Source: Myxococcus dinghuensis (GTDB lineage: Bacteria > Myxococcota > Myxococcia > Myxococcales > Myxococcaceae). From it: DNA of 64,000 bases. Where the stretch lies: NCBI RefSeq assembly GCF_024198235.1, contig NZ_JAKCFB010000001.1, positions 186,001 through 250,000 on the forward strand. Reading direction: 5' to 3'. Made by a program: the position numbers and the translations under genes. The notes beneath the pieces are model-generated. The model had not been told where the DNA came from. It made no database searches and saw only the letters and a list, made by a program, of their open reading frames with translations. Positions within the stretch are counted from its first letter, which is position 1, and each line of letters starts with the position of its first letter. Of the stretch, positions 1 to 11,108 are shown one piece after another.

Positions 1-406
1 GGACGAGGATGACGTCGACGCCCGCCAGCTCCGTGAGGTGCTTGACGCGCTGGAAGGCGACCTCGCCCGCGTGGGCCACGAACTTGAGCGTCAGCGCGTT
101 GGCCTGCATGCAGCCGTCGCAGTTGCACATGCGGTCGAGCACCAACTGCTCCCGGCGCGACAGGAAGGCACGGCGGATGTCCGCGACGTGCCGGGCGAAG
201 GTCGGGAAGTCCTCCCCCACGACGTAGAAGAAGGCCGCGTCTCCCTCCAGCTTGGCCAGCTTGAGGGTCCCGGCCGCGTCGATGACGGCCTCGAGCAGCA
301 GCGCCACCGTCTCCTGCGCGTGCGCCAGGCTGAAGCGGTGGTGTCGCATGAAGCGGGTGTATCCGCCGATGTCCGCGATGAGGAGGAGCGCCTTCTCGAT
401 GGCCAT
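1..406 (-). CDS. DUF2652 cyclase-like protein, partial (C-terminus beyond the left edge)
   Basis: The reading frame is open from an ATG at 406 (minus strand) to the window edge, so only the first 135 residues are visible. The start reads MAIEKALLLIADIGGYTRFM, followed by KLEGDAAFFY and a cysteine cluster CNCDGC. This is the pattern of DUF2652 proteins, which share the class III nucleotide cyclase fold (ADxxGYT and the EGDA motif). Whether such proteins make a cyclic nucleotide is not established. The gene lies 51 bp downstream of the DoxX-like gene on the same strand and may be cotranscribed with it. Family assignment is fairly secure; activity is unknown. Confidence 0.75.
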   Translation of the reverse strand, partial: MAIEKALLLIADIGGYTRFMRHHRFSLAHAQETVALLLEAVIDAAGTLKLAKLEGDAAFFYVVGEDFPTFARHVADIRRAFLSRREQLVLDRMCNCDGCMQANALTLKFVAHAGEVAFQRVKHLTELAGVDVILV

Positions 407-457
407 GTGCGCCGGCAAGCCTAGCCCAGCGTCACCGGGCGCGTACGGCTTCTCGCG

Positions 458-901
458 TCACCTCCTCAGGAACACCGCCACCGTGGCGGCGAGGAACACC
501 GCCTGGATGAGTGTCCGGGGGGCGAGGGACGGCACGGGCGCACCGGCGATGCTCAGCCGCTCGCGCGCCGCGTGGACGTTGGCGGGGAACATCGCCACCA
601 GCATCAGCGTCAGCCCGAGCGCGGCCCAGGGGGCCAGGGAGGGGACTAGCAACCCCAGGGCGCCGAGCAGCTCCAGCACGCCCGTGAGCGTCACGAGCAG
701 GCCGGGCCGGGGGAAGGCCTTGGGCACCATGCGCACCAGGTCCGGCCGGCGCCTGCCCCAGTGGGCGCAGGCGGTGAGCAGGAACATTCCCGCGAGCGCC
801 AGCCGCAGCGGCGTGTGCCACCCCTCCAGGAGGGGGACGCCGAGCAGGCCGAGGCCGGAGAGGACGACGAACAGCGCGGCGAGGACGATGAGCGGGGCCA
901 T
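458..901 (-). CDS. DoxX family membrane protein
   Basis: A 147-residue protein with four hydrophobic segments (about residues 3-22, 34-48, 68-88 and 92-106) and a short hydrophobic C-terminus ending FLRR. Size, four-helix layout and the Ala/Leu-rich segment with LTGVLELLGALGLL match the DoxX/DoxX-like integral membrane family, whose members are linked to redox or thiol-related functions in some bacteria. No clear Shine-Dalgarno precedes the ATG, so translation may be leaderless. It is divergent from the VOC gene at 1005 and upstream of the DUF2652 gene. Confidence 0.8.
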   Translation of the reverse strand: MAPLIVLAALFVVLSGLGLLGVPLLEGWHTPLRLALAGMFLLTACAHWGRRRPDLVRMVPKAFPRPGLLVTLTGVLELLGALGLLVPSLAPWAALGLTLMLVAMFPANVHAARERLSIAGAPVPSLAPRTLIQAVFLAATVAVFLRR

Positions 902-1004
902 GCCGCGAAGCTACGGAGGAGGGGCCCCCGTGGGCTTGAACGAACTGGCTGCATTCCGACGAGCGCGGACGGTGATGCGCATCCTCCAGGAAAGGAGAGG
1001 GACC

Positions 1005-1424
1005 ATGGCCATCCAGCAGATACGTCCATACATCCACCTCGACGGCACGGCGGAGCGTGCCCTCCGCTTCTACGAACGCGCGCTCGGGGCGCGGGTGGAG
1101 ACGCTGATGCGGTTCTGGGACGGACCGGGAATGAAGATGGCTCCCGAGCACCTGGACCGTGTCATGCACGCGAGCCTGCGCGTGGGCGAGCAGTCGTTCC
1201 TGCTCGCCGACACGCTCCCCGACAGGCCCGCCCCCGTGGGGCGGCAGGTCGACATCCTCCTGGACTTCGACGACGCGGCGGACCTGGTGGCGAGGTTCCA
1301 GGCGCTCTCCGAGGGGGGCACCACCGTCATGGCGCCGCACGATGCGTTCTGGGGCGCGACGTTCGCCATCCTGGACGACGCCTACGGCGTCCGCTGGCTG
1401 CTCAACTGTGAGAAGAAGCGCTGA
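1005..1424 (+). CDS. VOC family protein (PhnB-like glyoxalase fold)
   Basis: A 139-residue protein beginning MAIQQIRPYIHLDGTAERAL, with FYERALGARVE near the N-terminus and a C-terminal WGATFAILDDAYGVRW segment. This is the layout of PhnB-like vicinal-oxygen-chelate proteins, which fold as paired beta-alpha-beta-beta-beta modules and often lack demonstrated enzymatic activity. The ATG at 1005 follows a strong AAGGAGAGG ribosome-binding site. The longer upstream frame is rejected for lack of family similarity. It is probably cotranscribed with the second VOC gene 56 bp downstream. Confidence 0.85.
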   Translation: MAIQQIRPYIHLDGTAERALRFYERALGARVETLMRFWDGPGMKMAPEHLDRVMHASLRVGEQSFLLADTLPDRPAPVGRQVDILLDFDDAADLVARFQALSEGGTTVMAPHDAFWGATFAILDDAYGVRWLLNCEKKR

Positions 1425-1480
1425 GTCCCGGGGTCGTCCGTCCGCCGGCCCCGGCCCCACCCACACCCTGGAGTCGGACC

Positions 1481-1894
1481 ATGGCCGTGCCCAACCCCCG
1501 CAAGCTCTTCGTCAACCTGTGCGTCCAGGACCTGAAGCGGTCGATGGCGTTCTTCTCCGCGCTCGGCTTCACCTTCAACCCGAAGTTCACCAACGAGCAG
1601 GCCGCGTGCATGGTCCTCAGCGACGACGGCTACGTCATGCTCATCACCGAGCCCTACTTCAAGACGTTCACCCGCCGGGCCATCTGTGACACCCGCACGC
1701 ATACGGAGGGGCTGTTCACCGTCTCGTGTTCGAGCCGCGCGGAGGTGGACGACCTGGTGAAGAAGGCGCTCGCGGCGGGAGGCACGAACGCCATGCCCGC
1801 CCAGGACCACGGCTTCATGTACGGCTGGAGCTTCTACGACCTGGACGGCCACCACTGGGAGGTCGTGTGGATGGACCCGGCCGCCGCCGCGTAG
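1481..1894 (+). CDS. VOC family protein (glyoxalase/bleomycin-resistance fold)
   Basis: A 137-residue protein with the N-terminal pattern KLFVNLCVQDLKRSMAFFSA followed by a C-terminal YGWSFYDLDGHHWEVVWMDP. The DLDGHxWEV ending is typical of the glyoxalase/bleomycin-resistance superfamily (VOC). It differs from the upstream VOC protein and is not a duplicate. The HHWE segment supplies candidate metal ligands. The substrate cannot be read from the sequence. It ends 18 bp from the convergent efflux outer-membrane gene. Confidence 0.85.
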   Translation: MAVPNPRKLFVNLCVQDLKRSMAFFSALGFTFNPKFTNEQAACMVLSDDGYVMLITEPYFKTFTRRAICDTRTHTEGLFTVSCSSRAEVDDLVKKALAAGGTNAMPAQDHGFMYGWSFYDLDGHHWEVVWMDPAAAA

Positions 1895-1912
1895 CCGGCC
1901 TGGACGGGCGTC

Positions 1913-3367
1913 TCAGGGCTTCTTCGGCGGATGGGCCTTCGCGTCCCATCCGCCGCCCAGCGCCTTGATGAGCCCGACGGCGGAGACCATGCGCTGGCCC
2001 TGGATCGAGACGAGCTGCTGCTGCGCGGACAGCAGCGTGGTCTGCGTGGTGACGACCTGGAGGTAGGTCGTGGTGCCCGCCTTGTACTGGTTCGTGACGA
2101 CGTCCAGCGTCTGCCGGGCGAGCGAAACGGCCTCCTGCTGGATCACCACCTCCTGCTCGAGCACGCGCAGGGACACCAGGTTGTCCTCCACGTCCTGGAA
2201 GGCCTCGAGCACGGTCTGCCGGTACTCGGCGACGCCCTGCTCGTACACCGCGCGAGCCTCGTCCGTCTGGGCCTTGCGCAGGCCCCCGTCGAAGAGGGTG
2301 GCCACCAGCTGGGGGCCCAGCGCCCAGACCAGGTGCGGGGCGGTGAGCCACTGCGCGAGGGTGGAGCTGGTGAAGCCGCCGGACGCCGACAACGTCAGCG
2401 AGGGGAAGAACGCGGAGATGGCGATGCCGATGCGCTCGTTGGCGGAGGCGGCGCGTCGCTCGGCGGCGGCGACGTCCGGCCTGCGCTCGAGCAGCGTCGA
2501 CGGCAGTTGCGCGGGGATGGCGGGAGGCGTGGAGGTGAGCGGGACGCGAGGCAGCGCGAAGCCCGAGGCGGGCTCCCCCACGAGCACCGCGATGGCGTGC
2601 TCGTACGTCGCGCGGGCAATCTCGTTCTCCTGCGCCGAGGCCCGGGCGAGCGCGAGCTGGGTCTGCGCCTGGAGCACGTCCGAGCGCGCCGCCACGCCCT
2701 GCGCATAGCGGTCGAGGGTCAGCGCCAGGAAGCGCTCGTAGGCGATGACGGTGTCGTCGAGCAGCCGCTGGGCGGCGTCCAGCGCGCGCACCTGGAAGTA
2801 GGTCTGCGCGAGCATCGCCTGGGCGGACAGGAGGGCGTTGCCCCAGTCCGCGGCGGCGGCTTGCTCGGCGTACTTCGCGCTCGACACCTCGCGGCGCACG
2901 CCTCCCCACAGGTCCAGCTCCCAACTGGCATCGAGCGACGCGTCGAAGACGTTCCCCACCGTGGTCTGTCCGGCGTTGATGCCGCCGGGGGCGTTGCTGC
3001 TGCGGCCCGCGCCCTGGGCCCGCGTGGCGGAGCCGGACGCGCCGAGCGTGGGGAACCACGACGCCCGTGCCTGGGCCACCAGCGCGCGCGACTGGCGATA
3101 GGCGGCCGCGAACCCCACCACCGTCTGGTTCGCGGTGGCGACCCGCTCCTCCAGCGCGTCCAGCTCCGGGAGGGCGAAGACGCGCCACCAGGCCCCGCGC
3201 TCCTCCCGGTCCGCGGGCTGGGCGGGCTTCCAGCCCTCGCCGCCCTCCTTGAAGCGCACCGGCACCATCAGCTTCGGACGCTGGTAGTCCGGCCCCACCG
3301 CGCAGCCCGCCAGCCCCGCCAGGAGCAGCAGGGGGCGCCATCGACGAGGAGCGAAGGAGGGAGGCAT
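1913..3367 (-). CDS. RND efflux outer-membrane lipoprotein (NodT/OprM family)
   Basis: A 484-residue outer-membrane channel subunit, the last gene of the four-gene efflux operon. It has a lipoprotein signal peptide with lipobox LAGC (residues about 19-22), then AVGPDYQRP, the typical start of mature NodT/OprM proteins. The rest is alpha-helical and repeats twice, as expected for the TolC fold that spans the outer membrane and periplasm. Assembled with the adaptor and permeases it would export drugs or metabolites across both membranes. The start lies 18 bp after the permease stop. Confidence 0.93.
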   Translation of the reverse strand: MPPSFAPRRWRPLLLLAGLAGCAVGPDYQRPKLMVPVRFKEGGEGWKPAQPADREERGAWWRVFALPELDALEERVATANQTVVGFAAAYRQSRALVAQARASWFPTLGASGSATRAQGAGRSSNAPGGINAGQTTVGNVFDASLDASWELDLWGGVRREVSSAKYAEQAAAADWGNALLSAQAMLAQTYFQVRALDAAQRLLDDTVIAYERFLALTLDRYAQGVAARSDVLQAQTQLALARASAQENEIARATYEHAIAVLVGEPASGFALPRVPLTSTPPAIPAQLPSTLLERRPDVAAAERRAASANERIGIAISAFFPSLTLSASGGFTSSTLAQWLTAPHLVWALGPQLVATLFDGGLRKAQTDEARAVYEQGVAEYRQTVLEAFQDVEDNLVSLRVLEQEVVIQQEAVSLARQTLDVVTNQYKAGTTTYLQVVTTQTTLLSAQQQLVSIQGQRMVSAVGLIKALGGGWDAKAHPPKKP

Positions 3368-3385
3368 GGGGGGGCTCCAGTCGCC

Positions 3386-6300
3386 TCAGGGCCCGCGCGT
3401 GGGCAGCGGGGGCGCGCGGCGGGAGCCCCGTTCGCGCACCCAGTGGCCGAAGCGGTCGAGCGTCAGGTAGATGACCGGCGTGGTGTAGAGCGTGAGCAAC
3501 TGGCTGGTGCACAGCCCGCCCGCGATGGCGATGCCCAGGGGGCGGCGCAGCTCGGAGCCCACGCCCGTGCCGAGCGCCAGGGGCAGCGCGCCCAGCAGCG
3601 CCGCCACGGTGGTCATCAGGATGGGGCGCAGGCGGAGCTGGGCCGCGTGGAAGATGGAGTCCCGGGACGAGCGCCCCTCCTCGCGCTCCGTCACCAGCGC
3701 GAAGTCGATCATCATGATGGCGTTCTTCTTCACGATGCCGATGAGCAGGATGATGCCGATGAGGGCGATGACGGACAGGTCCAGCCCCACCGCCAGCAGC
3801 GCGAGCAGCGCCCCCACGCCCGCCGACGGCAGCGTGGAGAGGATGGTGAGCGGGTGGACGATGCTCTCGTAGAGGATGCCCAGCACGATGTAGACGGCGA
3901 ACAGGGCCGCGGCGACGAGCAGGGGCTCCGAGGCCAGTGACGCCTGGAAGGCCTGGGCCGTGCCGCTGAAGCTCCCGTGGATCTCCGACGGGAGCCCCAG
4001 CTCCCGCACGCTCGCGTCGATTTCGTTCACCGCCGTGCCCAGGGACGCGCCCGGCAGCAGGTTGAAGGACAGCGTCGTCGAGGGGAACTGCCCCTGGTGG
4101 TTCACCGACAGGAGCGTCGCGGCGGGCGCGAAGCGGGCGAAGGCGGACAGCGGCACCTGGGCGCCCGAGGGGCTCTGGACGTAGAGCGCGTCCAGGCTCT
4201 GCGGCCGTTGCCAGAACTGGTCCTGGACCACCATGACCACGTGGTACTGGTTCTGCGCGGTGTAGAGGGTGGACACCTGTCGTTGCCCGAAGGCGTCGTA
4301 GAGCGCGCTGTCCACCACCGCGGGCGTGAGGCCGAAGCGTGACGCGGTGTCGCGGTCCACGGTGACGTAGCTCTCCAGGCCGTGGTCGCGCTGGTCGCTG
4401 TTGACGTCCACCACCCCGGGGAGCGTCTTCATCCGCTCCAGGACCCGGGGGGACCACTCGAGCAGCGTGGGCAGCGTGTCCGCGGACAGCGTGTACTGGT
4501 ACTGGGCGTTGCCCAGGCGCCCGCCAATCACCAGGTCCTGGGCGGACTGGAGGTAGAGGGTGGCGCCCGGGACGGCCGCCAGCTTCCCGCGCAGGCGGTT
4601 GATGACCGCGTCCGCCGTCACCTTGCGCTCCGCCAGGGGCTTGAGCGTGACGTAGAGCGAGCCGGCGTTGGTCGAACCGCTGAGGCCGCCGACGGAGCCC
4701 GCCACGGCCTGCACCGCCGGGTCGTCGTCGATGAGGCGCACGTAGGTCTCGAACTTCTCCCGCATCGCGTCGTAGGAGATGTCCTGCTCCGCCTGGATGC
4801 TGGCGGTCAGCCGGCCCGTGTCCTGCTGGGGGAAGAAGCCCTTGGGGATGATGACGAACAGCCAGGCGCTGAGCGCGATGGCGGCGAAGGTGAGCAGGAG
4901 CAGCAGGCCGGGGTGGCGCAGGGACCAGTCGAGGCTCGTCGCGTAGCCCTCGCGCATCCTCCCGAAGGGGTGGAGGTCAAAGCGAGCGCGGCGCCCGGTG
5001 CGGGGACGGCGGGGGCGCAGGAGCCGCGAGCACATCACCGGCGTCAGCGTCAGCGACACCACCAGGGACATGAGGATGGCCACCGACAGGGTGATGGCGA
5101 ACTCGCGGAACAGCCGCCCCACCAGCCCCTGCATCAGCAGCAGGGGGATGAACACGGCGATGAGCGAGAGGCTCATCGACATGACGGTGAAGCCCACCTC
5201 CCGCGCGCCGCGCAGCGCCGCCTCCATGGGCGGCAGGCCCTCCTCGATGTGGCGCTGGATGTCCTCCAGCACGACGACCGCGTCGTCCACCACGAAGCCG
5301 GTGGAGATGGTGAGGGCCATCATCGACAGGTTGTCCAGGCTGAAGCCCAACAGCTTCATCACCGCGAAGGTGCCCAGCAGCGACAGGGGGACGGCCACGC
5401 TGGGGATCAGCGCCGCGCGGGGGCTGCCCAGGAAGGCGAGCACGACCAGGATGACCAGGACGATGGACAGCACCAGGGTCATCTCCACGTCCCGCAGCGA
5501 GGCGCGGATGGTGGTGGTGCGGTCCATCATCACCGTCAGCCGGATGTCCTGGGACAGCAGCGCCTGGAAGGTGGGCAGCTGGGCCTGGAGCGCGTCCACC
5601 GTGTCGATGACGTTGGCGCCGGGCTCCTTGAAGATGACCAGGATGATGGCCTCCTTCCCGTTGGCCAGGCCCAGGCTGTGGACGTCCTCCACGCCCTCCT
5701 CGACGGTGGCCACGTCCTGGAGCTGGACGGGGGCGCCGTCGACGTAGGAGATGACGAGCGGCCGGTACTGTTCGGCGCGCAAGAGCTGGTCGTTCGCGGA
5801 GATCCAGAGCGTGCGGGGCCCCTCCTCGAGCTGCCCCTTGGGGCGGTTGGCGTTCTGGGCGGCGAGGGCGTCGCGCACCACGTCCAGGCCCAGGCCATAG
5901 CGGGCGAGCGCGGTGGGGTTGACCTGGGCGCGCACGGCGGGCAGCGCGCCACCGCCGACGATGACCTGTCCCACGCCCTTCACCTGCGACACCTTCTGCT
6001 GGAGGATGGTGGACGCGGCGTCGTACATGCTGCCGCGGTCGTGGTGCTCCGACGTGAGGGCCAGCAGCATGATGGGGGCGTCCGCGGGGTTCACCTTCCG
6101 GTAGGTGGGGTTGTTGGGCAGGTTCGTGGGCAGGTTGCCCCGGGCGGCGTTGATGGCGGCCTGGACGTCGCGCGCCGCGCCGTCGATGTTGCGCGACAGG
6201 TCGAACTGCACGGTGATGCTGGTCGAACCCAGGTTGCTCGCGGACGTCATCTGGGTGATGCCCGCGATGCGGCCCAGCTGGCGCTCCAGCGGCGTGGCCA

Positions 6301-6487
6301 CGGAGGTGGCCATCGTCTGGGGGCTCGCGCCCGGGAGCTGCGCCGACACGCTGATGGTGGGGAACTCCACCTGCGGCAGCGGCGCGACGGGCAGGAGGTT
6401 GAAGCAGAGTGTTCCCAGGAGGGCCAGGCCCACCGCGAGCAGCGAGGTGGCCACGGGGCGGCGGATGAAGAGCGCGGACGGGTTCAC
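3386..6487 (-). CDS. RND efflux permease subunit (second of a MdtBC/MuxBC-type pair)
   Basis: A 1033-residue inner-membrane proton antiporter of the HAE1 RND family: an N-terminal transmembrane helix, two large periplasmic loops and twelve expected helices. TM4 contains [15 protein letters not shown], the conserved Asp pair of the proton relay. The family C-terminal motif [20 protein letters not shown] is present. The start is a GTG at 6487 that overlaps the preceding permease stop (GTGA), indicating translational coupling. Two adjacent, related permeases with one adaptor is the arrangement of MdtABC in Escherichia coli and MuxABC in Pseudomonas, which form heterotrimers. Confidence 0.93.
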   Translation of the reverse strand: MNPSALFIRRPVATSLLAVGLALLGTLCFNLLPVAPLPQVEFPTISVSAQLPGASPQTMATSVATPLERQLGRIAGITQMTSASNLGSTSITVQFDLSRNIDGAARDVQAAINAARGNLPTNLPNNPTYRKVNPADAPIMLLALTSEHHDRGSMYDAASTILQQKVSQVKGVGQVIVGGGALPAVRAQVNPTALARYGLGLDVVRDALAAQNANRPKGQLEEGPRTLWISANDQLLRAEQYRPLVISYVDGAPVQLQDVATVEEGVEDVHSLGLANGKEAIILVIFKEPGANVIDTVDALQAQLPTFQALLSQDIRLTVMMDRTTTIRASLRDVEMTLVLSIVLVILVVLAFLGSPRAALIPSVAVPLSLLGTFAVMKLLGFSLDNLSMMALTISTGFVVDDAVVVLEDIQRHIEEGLPPMEAALRGAREVGFTVMSMSLSLIAVFIPLLLMQGLVGRLFREFAITLSVAILMSLVVSLTLTPVMCSRLLRPRRPRTGRRARFDLHPFGRMREGYATSLDWSLRHPGLLLLLTFAAIALSAWLFVIIPKGFFPQQDTGRLTASIQAEQDISYDAMREKFETYVRLIDDDPAVQAVAGSVGGLSGSTNAGSLYVTLKPLAERKVTADAVINRLRGKLAAVPGATLYLQSAQDLVIGGRLGNAQYQYTLSADTLPTLLEWSPRVLERMKTLPGVVDVNSDQRDHGLESYVTVDRDTASRFGLTPAVVDSALYDAFGQRQVSTLYTAQNQYHVVMVVQDQFWQRPQSLDALYVQSPSGAQVPLSAFARFAPAATLLSVNHQGQFPSTTLSFNLLPGASLGTAVNEIDASVRELGLPSEIHGSFSGTAQAFQASLASEPLLVAAALFAVYIVLGILYESIVHPLTILSTLPSAGVGALLALLAVGLDLSVIALIGIILLIGIVKKNAIMMIDFALVTEREEGRSSRDSIFHAAQLRLRPILMTTVAALLGALPLALGTGVGSELRRPLGIAIAGGLCTSQLLTLYTTPVIYLTLDRFGHWVRERGSRRAPPLPTRGP

Positions 6488-9400
6488 GCGGGCCCCCGGG
6501 CCGGAGCGCGGTGGGCGGCCGCGCGCCGGGAGGCCTTGCGCGCCAGCAGGTCGAAGCCCAGGTAGATGACGGGCGTGGTGAAGAGCGTCAGCAACTGGCT
6601 GACCATGAGCCCGCCGATGATGGCGATGCCGAGCGGCTGCCGCAGCTCCGCGCCGATGCCGCCCCCGAGCGCGAGCGGCACGGCGCCGAGCATCGACGCG
6701 AGGGTGGTCATCAGGATGGGACGGAAGCGCAAGAGGCAGGCCTCGTGGATGGCCTCCTCCGGCGAGCGGTGCTCCACGCGCTCGGCCTCCAGCGCGAAGT
6801 CGATCATCATGATGGCGTTCTTCATGACGATGCCGATGAGCAGGATGATGCCGATGAGGGCGATCATCCCCAGCTCCTGCCCCGTCAGCCGCAGCCCGAG
6901 CAGCGCCCCCATGGCCGCCGAGGGCAGCGTGGAGAGGATGGTGAGGGGGTGGATATAGGATTCGTAGAGCACCCCGAGCACGATGTAGACGACCACCACC
7001 GCGGCCAGCACGAGGAAGCCCTCGTGGGCGAGCGAGTCCTGGAACGTCTTGGCGGTGCCCTCGAAGGACGTCTGCACCGACAGCGGCATCTGGAGCGAGT
7101 CGCGCGCGGCGTCGACGACGCTCACGGCCTCCGACAGGGACACCCCGGGCGCGGGGTTGAACGAGACGATGGCCACGGGGAACTGGCCCTGGCGGTTGAT
7201 GCTGAGGGGCCCCAGCCCCCGCGACGTCCGGGTGAAGGTCCCCAGGGGCACCGGGCCTCCCGCGGCGGAGTGGACGTAGAGGGCGTCCAGCGCGGTGGTG
7301 GCGTGCTGGAGTGACGGGGTGACCTCCAGCACCACGTGGTACTGGTTGAGCTGGGTGAAGATGGTGGAGACCTGGCGCTGGCCGAAGGCGTCGTAGAGCG
7401 CGTCATCGAGGTTCTGCGCGGTGATGCCCAGCCGTGACGCGGTGGTCCGGTCCATCTCCACGTTGAGCCGCAGCCCGTTGTTCTGCAGGTCGCTGGAGAC
7501 GTCGGCCAGCTCGGGCCGCTCCCTCAGGTGTTCGACCAGCCGGTTCGTCCAGCGCTCCAGCTCCGCGGCGTCCGGGCTGCTCAGGCTGTACTGGTACTGC
7601 GTGCGGCTCACCCGGCTGTCGAGCGTGAGGTCCTGGACGGGGGAGAGGAACAGGGAGATGCCCGGCACCTCCGCCAGCCGGGCCTGGAGGCGCTGGACGA
7701 CCTGCGTGGCGGAGGCGTCGCGCTTCGAGAGGGGCGCGAGCGTGATGAGCATCCGCCCGCTGTTGAGCGTGGGGTTGGTGCCGTCCACGCCGATGAACGA
7801 CGACAGGCCCTCCACCGCGGGGTCCTCCAGCACCACCCGGGCCAGGGCGCGCTGGCGCTCGGACATGGCGTCGAAGGAGAGCGACGGCGGCGCGGCGGAG
7901 ATGCCCTGGAGGATGCCGGTGTCCTGGACGGGGAAGAAGCCCTTGGGGATGGAGAGGAACAGCAGCGCGGTGCACAGCAGGGTGGCCGCGGCGACGAGCA
8001 GCGTGAAGCCCCGGTGCCGCAGCACCCACACCAGCGCGACGTCGTAGCCGCGGACCAGCCGGTCGAAGGCGTCGCCCATCACCCGCTCGAAGCGGCTGGG
8101 GTGTTGCTCGTCCCGGTGCCGCAGCAGGCGCGAGCACAGCATGGGGGTGAGCGTCAGGGAGACGACGGCGGACAGGAGGATGGTGGTGGCCAGGGTGATG
8201 GCGAACTCGCGGAACAGCCGGCCGACGATGTCGCTCATGAACAGCAGGGGGATGAGCACCGCGATGAGCGACACGGTGAGCGAGAGGATGGTGAAGCCGA
8301 TCTGCTTGGAGCCCTTGAGCGCCGCCTCCATGGGCGTCTCGCCCGCCTCGATGTAGCGGCTGATGTTCTCGATCATCACGATGGCGTCGTCGACGACGAA
8401 GCCCGTGGCGATGGTGAGCGCCATCAGCGTCAGGTTGTTGAGGGAGAAGCCGAGCAGCAGCATCGCGGCGAAGGTGCCCACCAGCGACAGGGGGACGGCC
8501 GCGCTGGGGATGAGCGTGGCGCGCGCGTTGCGCAGGAACAGGAAGATGACCAGCACGACCAGGGCGATGGAGAACAGCAGGTCGCGCTGCACGTCGGCCA
8601 CGGAGGCGCGGATGGTGGTGGTGCGGTCGCTGAGCACGGCGACCTTCACCGCGGCGGGGAGGGTGGCCTGGAGCCGGGGCAGGAGCTGGCGCACGCCGTC
8701 CACGACGGCGATGACGTTGGCGCCGGGCTGGCGCTGCACGTTGATGATGACGGCGGGCTCGAGTCCGGTCCACGCGGCCTGGCGCACGTCCTCTGCCCCG
8801 TCGACGACGCGCGCCACGTCTCCCAGCCGCAAGGGGGCGCCGTTGCGGTACGCGAGGATGAGCGGGGCGTAGTCCGCGCTGGTGAGCAGCTGGTCGTTCG
8901 AGTCGAGCGTGTACGCCTGCTGGGGGCCGTTGAAGCTGCCCTTGGGCTGGTTGACGTTGGACGCGACGATGAGTGTGCGGACGTCGTCCAGGGTGAGGCC
9001 GTTCCCGGAGAGCGCGGTGGGGTTGACCTGGACACGCACGGCGGGGCGCTGGCCGCCGCTGATGCTCACCAACCCCACGCCGGGCAACTGCGAGAGCTTC
9101 TGCGCCAGCCGCGTGTCCGCCAGGTCCTCGACCTGGGGGAGGGGGAGCGTCTGGGACGTCAGCGCCAGGGTGATGACCGGCGTGTCCGCGGGGTTGACCT
9201 TGTTGTAGATGGGCGGGTTGGGCAGGTCCTGCGGCAGCAGGTTGTTGGCGGCGTTGATGGCGGCCTGGACCTGCTGCTCGGCGATGTCCAGGCTCATCGA
9301 CAGGGTGAACTGGAGGGTGATGACGGAGGCGCCGCCGGAGCTGGAGGACGTCATCTGGTCCAGCCCGGGCATCTGGCCGAACTGGCGCTCCAGCGGCGCG

Positions 9401-9585
9401 GTGACGCCGGAGGCCATCACGTCCGGGCTCGCGCCGGGATAGAACGTGAGAACCTGGATGGTGGGGTAGTTCACGTCCGGCAGCGCGGACACGGGCAGGA
9501 GCCGGTAGGACAGCGCGCCCGCCAGCAGGAGCGCCACCATGAGCAGCGACGTGGCGATGGGCCTGAGGATGAAGGGCCAGGACAT
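6484..9585 (-). CDS. RND efflux permease subunit (first of a MdtBC/MuxBC-type pair)
   Basis: A 1033-residue RND permease, paralogous to its downstream neighbour and of identical length. It has the TM4 Asp pair in [15 protein letters not shown], the periplasmic PYNEIR-type porter-domain pattern, and [20 protein letters not shown] late in the protein. Its ATG abuts the adaptor stop codon with no gap (TGAATG). It would form a heteromeric inner-membrane pump with the next permease. Substrates cannot be deduced; MdtABC homologues move bile salts, novobiocin and siderophore-like compounds in other bacteria. Confidence 0.93.
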   Translation of the reverse strand: MSWPFILRPIATSLLMVALLLAGALSYRLLPVSALPDVNYPTIQVLTFYPGASPDVMASGVTAPLERQFGQMPGLDQMTSSSSGGASVITLQFTLSMSLDIAEQQVQAAINAANNLLPQDLPNPPIYNKVNPADTPVITLALTSQTLPLPQVEDLADTRLAQKLSQLPGVGLVSISGGQRPAVRVQVNPTALSGNGLTLDDVRTLIVASNVNQPKGSFNGPQQAYTLDSNDQLLTSADYAPLILAYRNGAPLRLGDVARVVDGAEDVRQAAWTGLEPAVIINVQRQPGANVIAVVDGVRQLLPRLQATLPAAVKVAVLSDRTTTIRASVADVQRDLLFSIALVVLVIFLFLRNARATLIPSAAVPLSLVGTFAAMLLLGFSLNNLTLMALTIATGFVVDDAIVMIENISRYIEAGETPMEAALKGSKQIGFTILSLTVSLIAVLIPLLFMSDIVGRLFREFAITLATTILLSAVVSLTLTPMLCSRLLRHRDEQHPSRFERVMGDAFDRLVRGYDVALVWVLRHRGFTLLVAAATLLCTALLFLSIPKGFFPVQDTGILQGISAAPPSLSFDAMSERQRALARVVLEDPAVEGLSSFIGVDGTNPTLNSGRMLITLAPLSKRDASATQVVQRLQARLAEVPGISLFLSPVQDLTLDSRVSRTQYQYSLSSPDAAELERWTNRLVEHLRERPELADVSSDLQNNGLRLNVEMDRTTASRLGITAQNLDDALYDAFGQRQVSTIFTQLNQYHVVLEVTPSLQHATTALDALYVHSAAGGPVPLGTFTRTSRGLGPLSINRQGQFPVAIVSFNPAPGVSLSEAVSVVDAARDSLQMPLSVQTSFEGTAKTFQDSLAHEGFLVLAAVVVVYIVLGVLYESYIHPLTILSTLPSAAMGALLGLRLTGQELGMIALIGIILLIGIVMKNAIMMIDFALEAERVEHRSPEEAIHEACLLRFRPILMTTLASMLGAVPLALGGGIGAELRQPLGIAIIGGLMVSQLLTLFTTPVIYLGFDLLARKASRRAAAHRAPARGPA

Positions 9586-10914
9586 TCAGGGTCCTCCGTC
9601 CGGCGCCGGCGCGGGCGCCGCGGGGCCTCCGCTGCCCCCCACGCCGGGGCCCTGGCCCTGGGCCGCGGTGGCGGGCTGGCGGCGGATCTTCGCGCCGGAG
9701 GTGAGGCCGTCCGCGCCGTCGACGACGACCACCTCTCCCGGGTGGAGCCCCTGGGTGACGACGGTGTCGTCGCCGTCGGTGGGGCCCGTGGTCACCGCGC
9801 GCGAGCGCACCGTGTCGTCGGGCTGGACGACGTAGAGGTACGCGCCCTGGACGCCGTGCTGGATGGCCGCGGTGGGCACGAGCGTGGCGCCGCGCAGCGT
9901 GTCGATGATGAGCCGGGCGTTGACGAACTGCTGCGGGAAGAGCCGCTCGTCGCGGTTGGGGAAGCTGGCCTTCAGCCGCACGGTGCCGGTGGTGGGGTCT
10001 ATCTGGTTGTCGGCGGTGAGGAGCGTGCCGGTGGCCAGGACGTTTTTCTGCGCGCGGTCGTACGCCTGGACCTCGAGGGGGACCTTCGCGCCGAGCTTCT
10101 CCATGATGCGAGGCACGTTGTCCTCCGGGACGGAGAAGATGACCGTGATGGGCCGCAGGGTGTTGACGATGACGAGCCCGGTGGTGCTGGACGCGCTGAC
10201 GATGTTGCCGGGGTCCACCAGGCGCAGCCCCACGCGGCCGGACACGGGGGCGGTGATGCGCGTGTACACGAGGTTGAGCCGCGCGGAGTCGACCGTCCCC
10301 TGGTCCGCCTTCACCACGCCCTCGTACTGGCGCACCAGCGCCGCCTGGGTGTCGAGCGTCTGGCGGGAGACGGAGTCCTGCTCCACCAGGACGGTGTAGC
10401 GGCGCAGGTCGAGCCGGGCGTTCTCCAGCAGGGCGCGGTCCCTGGCGAGCTGTCCCTCGGCCTGCTCGAGCTGGACCTGGAAGGGCCTGGGGTCGAGCTG
10501 CGCGAGCAGCTCGCCCTCCTTCACGTCCTGTCCTTCACGGAAGGCCACGCGCATCAACTGACCATCCACGCGCGTGCGCACCGTGACGGAGTAGGTGGGG
10601 ACCACCGCGCCCAGGCCCACGATGGAGACGGGGACGTCGCGCGTGGTGGCGGGCGCGGCGACCACCGGCCGGGGGCCGCGCGCGGCGGCGTTGGCCCCGG
10701 GGCCCCCTGGGGCGTTCGCGCCCTTGGCCGGGGCATGTCGGCGGGTGATGAGGAGCGCGCCCAGGCCGACGAGCACGACGAGCAGCACCCAGGGCCACAC
10801 CCGGCGTCGCGGTCTCCTCCTGGGAGGGAGCCCCGTTTCCGGTGACGGCTCCCGTGGCGCGGGTGGTGCCCCCTCCTCGGTGGTCGGGGGAGGTGGTTCG
10901 GAAGGGGGGCGCAT
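9586..10914 (-). CDS. RND efflux periplasmic adaptor (membrane fusion protein, MdtA-like)
   Basis: A 442-residue adaptor, first gene of the operon. A Pro-rich N-terminus and basic stretch (RRRPRRRVWPW) precede one transmembrane anchor (VLLVVLVGLGALLI). Then come the barrel-sandwich hybrid (VRTRVDGQLMRVAFREGQDVKEG), a helical hairpin, beta-barrel and membrane-proximal domains. A Pro/Gly/Ala-rich tail ends the protein. It links the permeases to the outer-membrane channel. The upstream 194 bp are shared with the divergent rhomboid gene and must hold the operon promoter; no dedicated regulator gene is adjacent. Confidence 0.92.
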   Translation of the reverse strand: MRPPSEPPPPTTEEGAPPAPREPSPETGLPPRRRPRRRVWPWVLLVVLVGLGALLITRRHAPAKGANAPGGPGANAAARGPRPVVAAPATTRDVPVSIVGLGAVVPTYSVTVRTRVDGQLMRVAFREGQDVKEGELLAQLDPRPFQVQLEQAEGQLARDRALLENARLDLRRYTVLVEQDSVSRQTLDTQAALVRQYEGVVKADQGTVDSARLNLVYTRITAPVSGRVGLRLVDPGNIVSASSTTGLVIVNTLRPITVIFSVPEDNVPRIMEKLGAKVPLEVQAYDRAQKNVLATGTLLTADNQIDPTTGTVRLKASFPNRDERLFPQQFVNARLIIDTLRGATLVPTAAIQHGVQGAYLYVVQPDDTVRSRAVTTGPTDGDDTVVTQGLHPGEVVVVDGADGLTSGAKIRRQPATAAQGQGPGVGGSGGPAAPAPAPDGGP

Positions 10915-11108
10915 GCGCGGGTGGGCACTCCCGGTGCGAGGCGCCGGGCCGCGACAACGTGGCTTCGGTGGTGGCGGCCCTCAACCTGCCCGGAGGGGTG
11001 GGGCTGTGATATCCAACCCCGCACCGCGAGCATGCGGTGGGCCCGTCATCGGCGCGTGGCCCGCGAGGGGGGAGCCGGCGTCAGGCGCGCCGCTCACCGC
11101 GGGATCTC

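Noticed and set aside
1815..4457. Long open frame antisense to efflux genes (880 codons, minus strand)
   Set aside because: Composition dominated by Arg, Pro, Gly and Ala runs, no domain, and it overlaps the outer-membrane and permease genes. It is a GC-driven shadow frame.
4382..6565. Long plus-strand open frame inside the permease genes
   Set aside because: Rich in Gln, Arg, Gly and His without motifs; shadow of the real minus-strand permease.
7528..10845. 1105-codon plus-strand open frame across permease and adaptor
   Set aside because: Antisense to two recognisable genes, biased composition with no domain, no ribosome-binding site.
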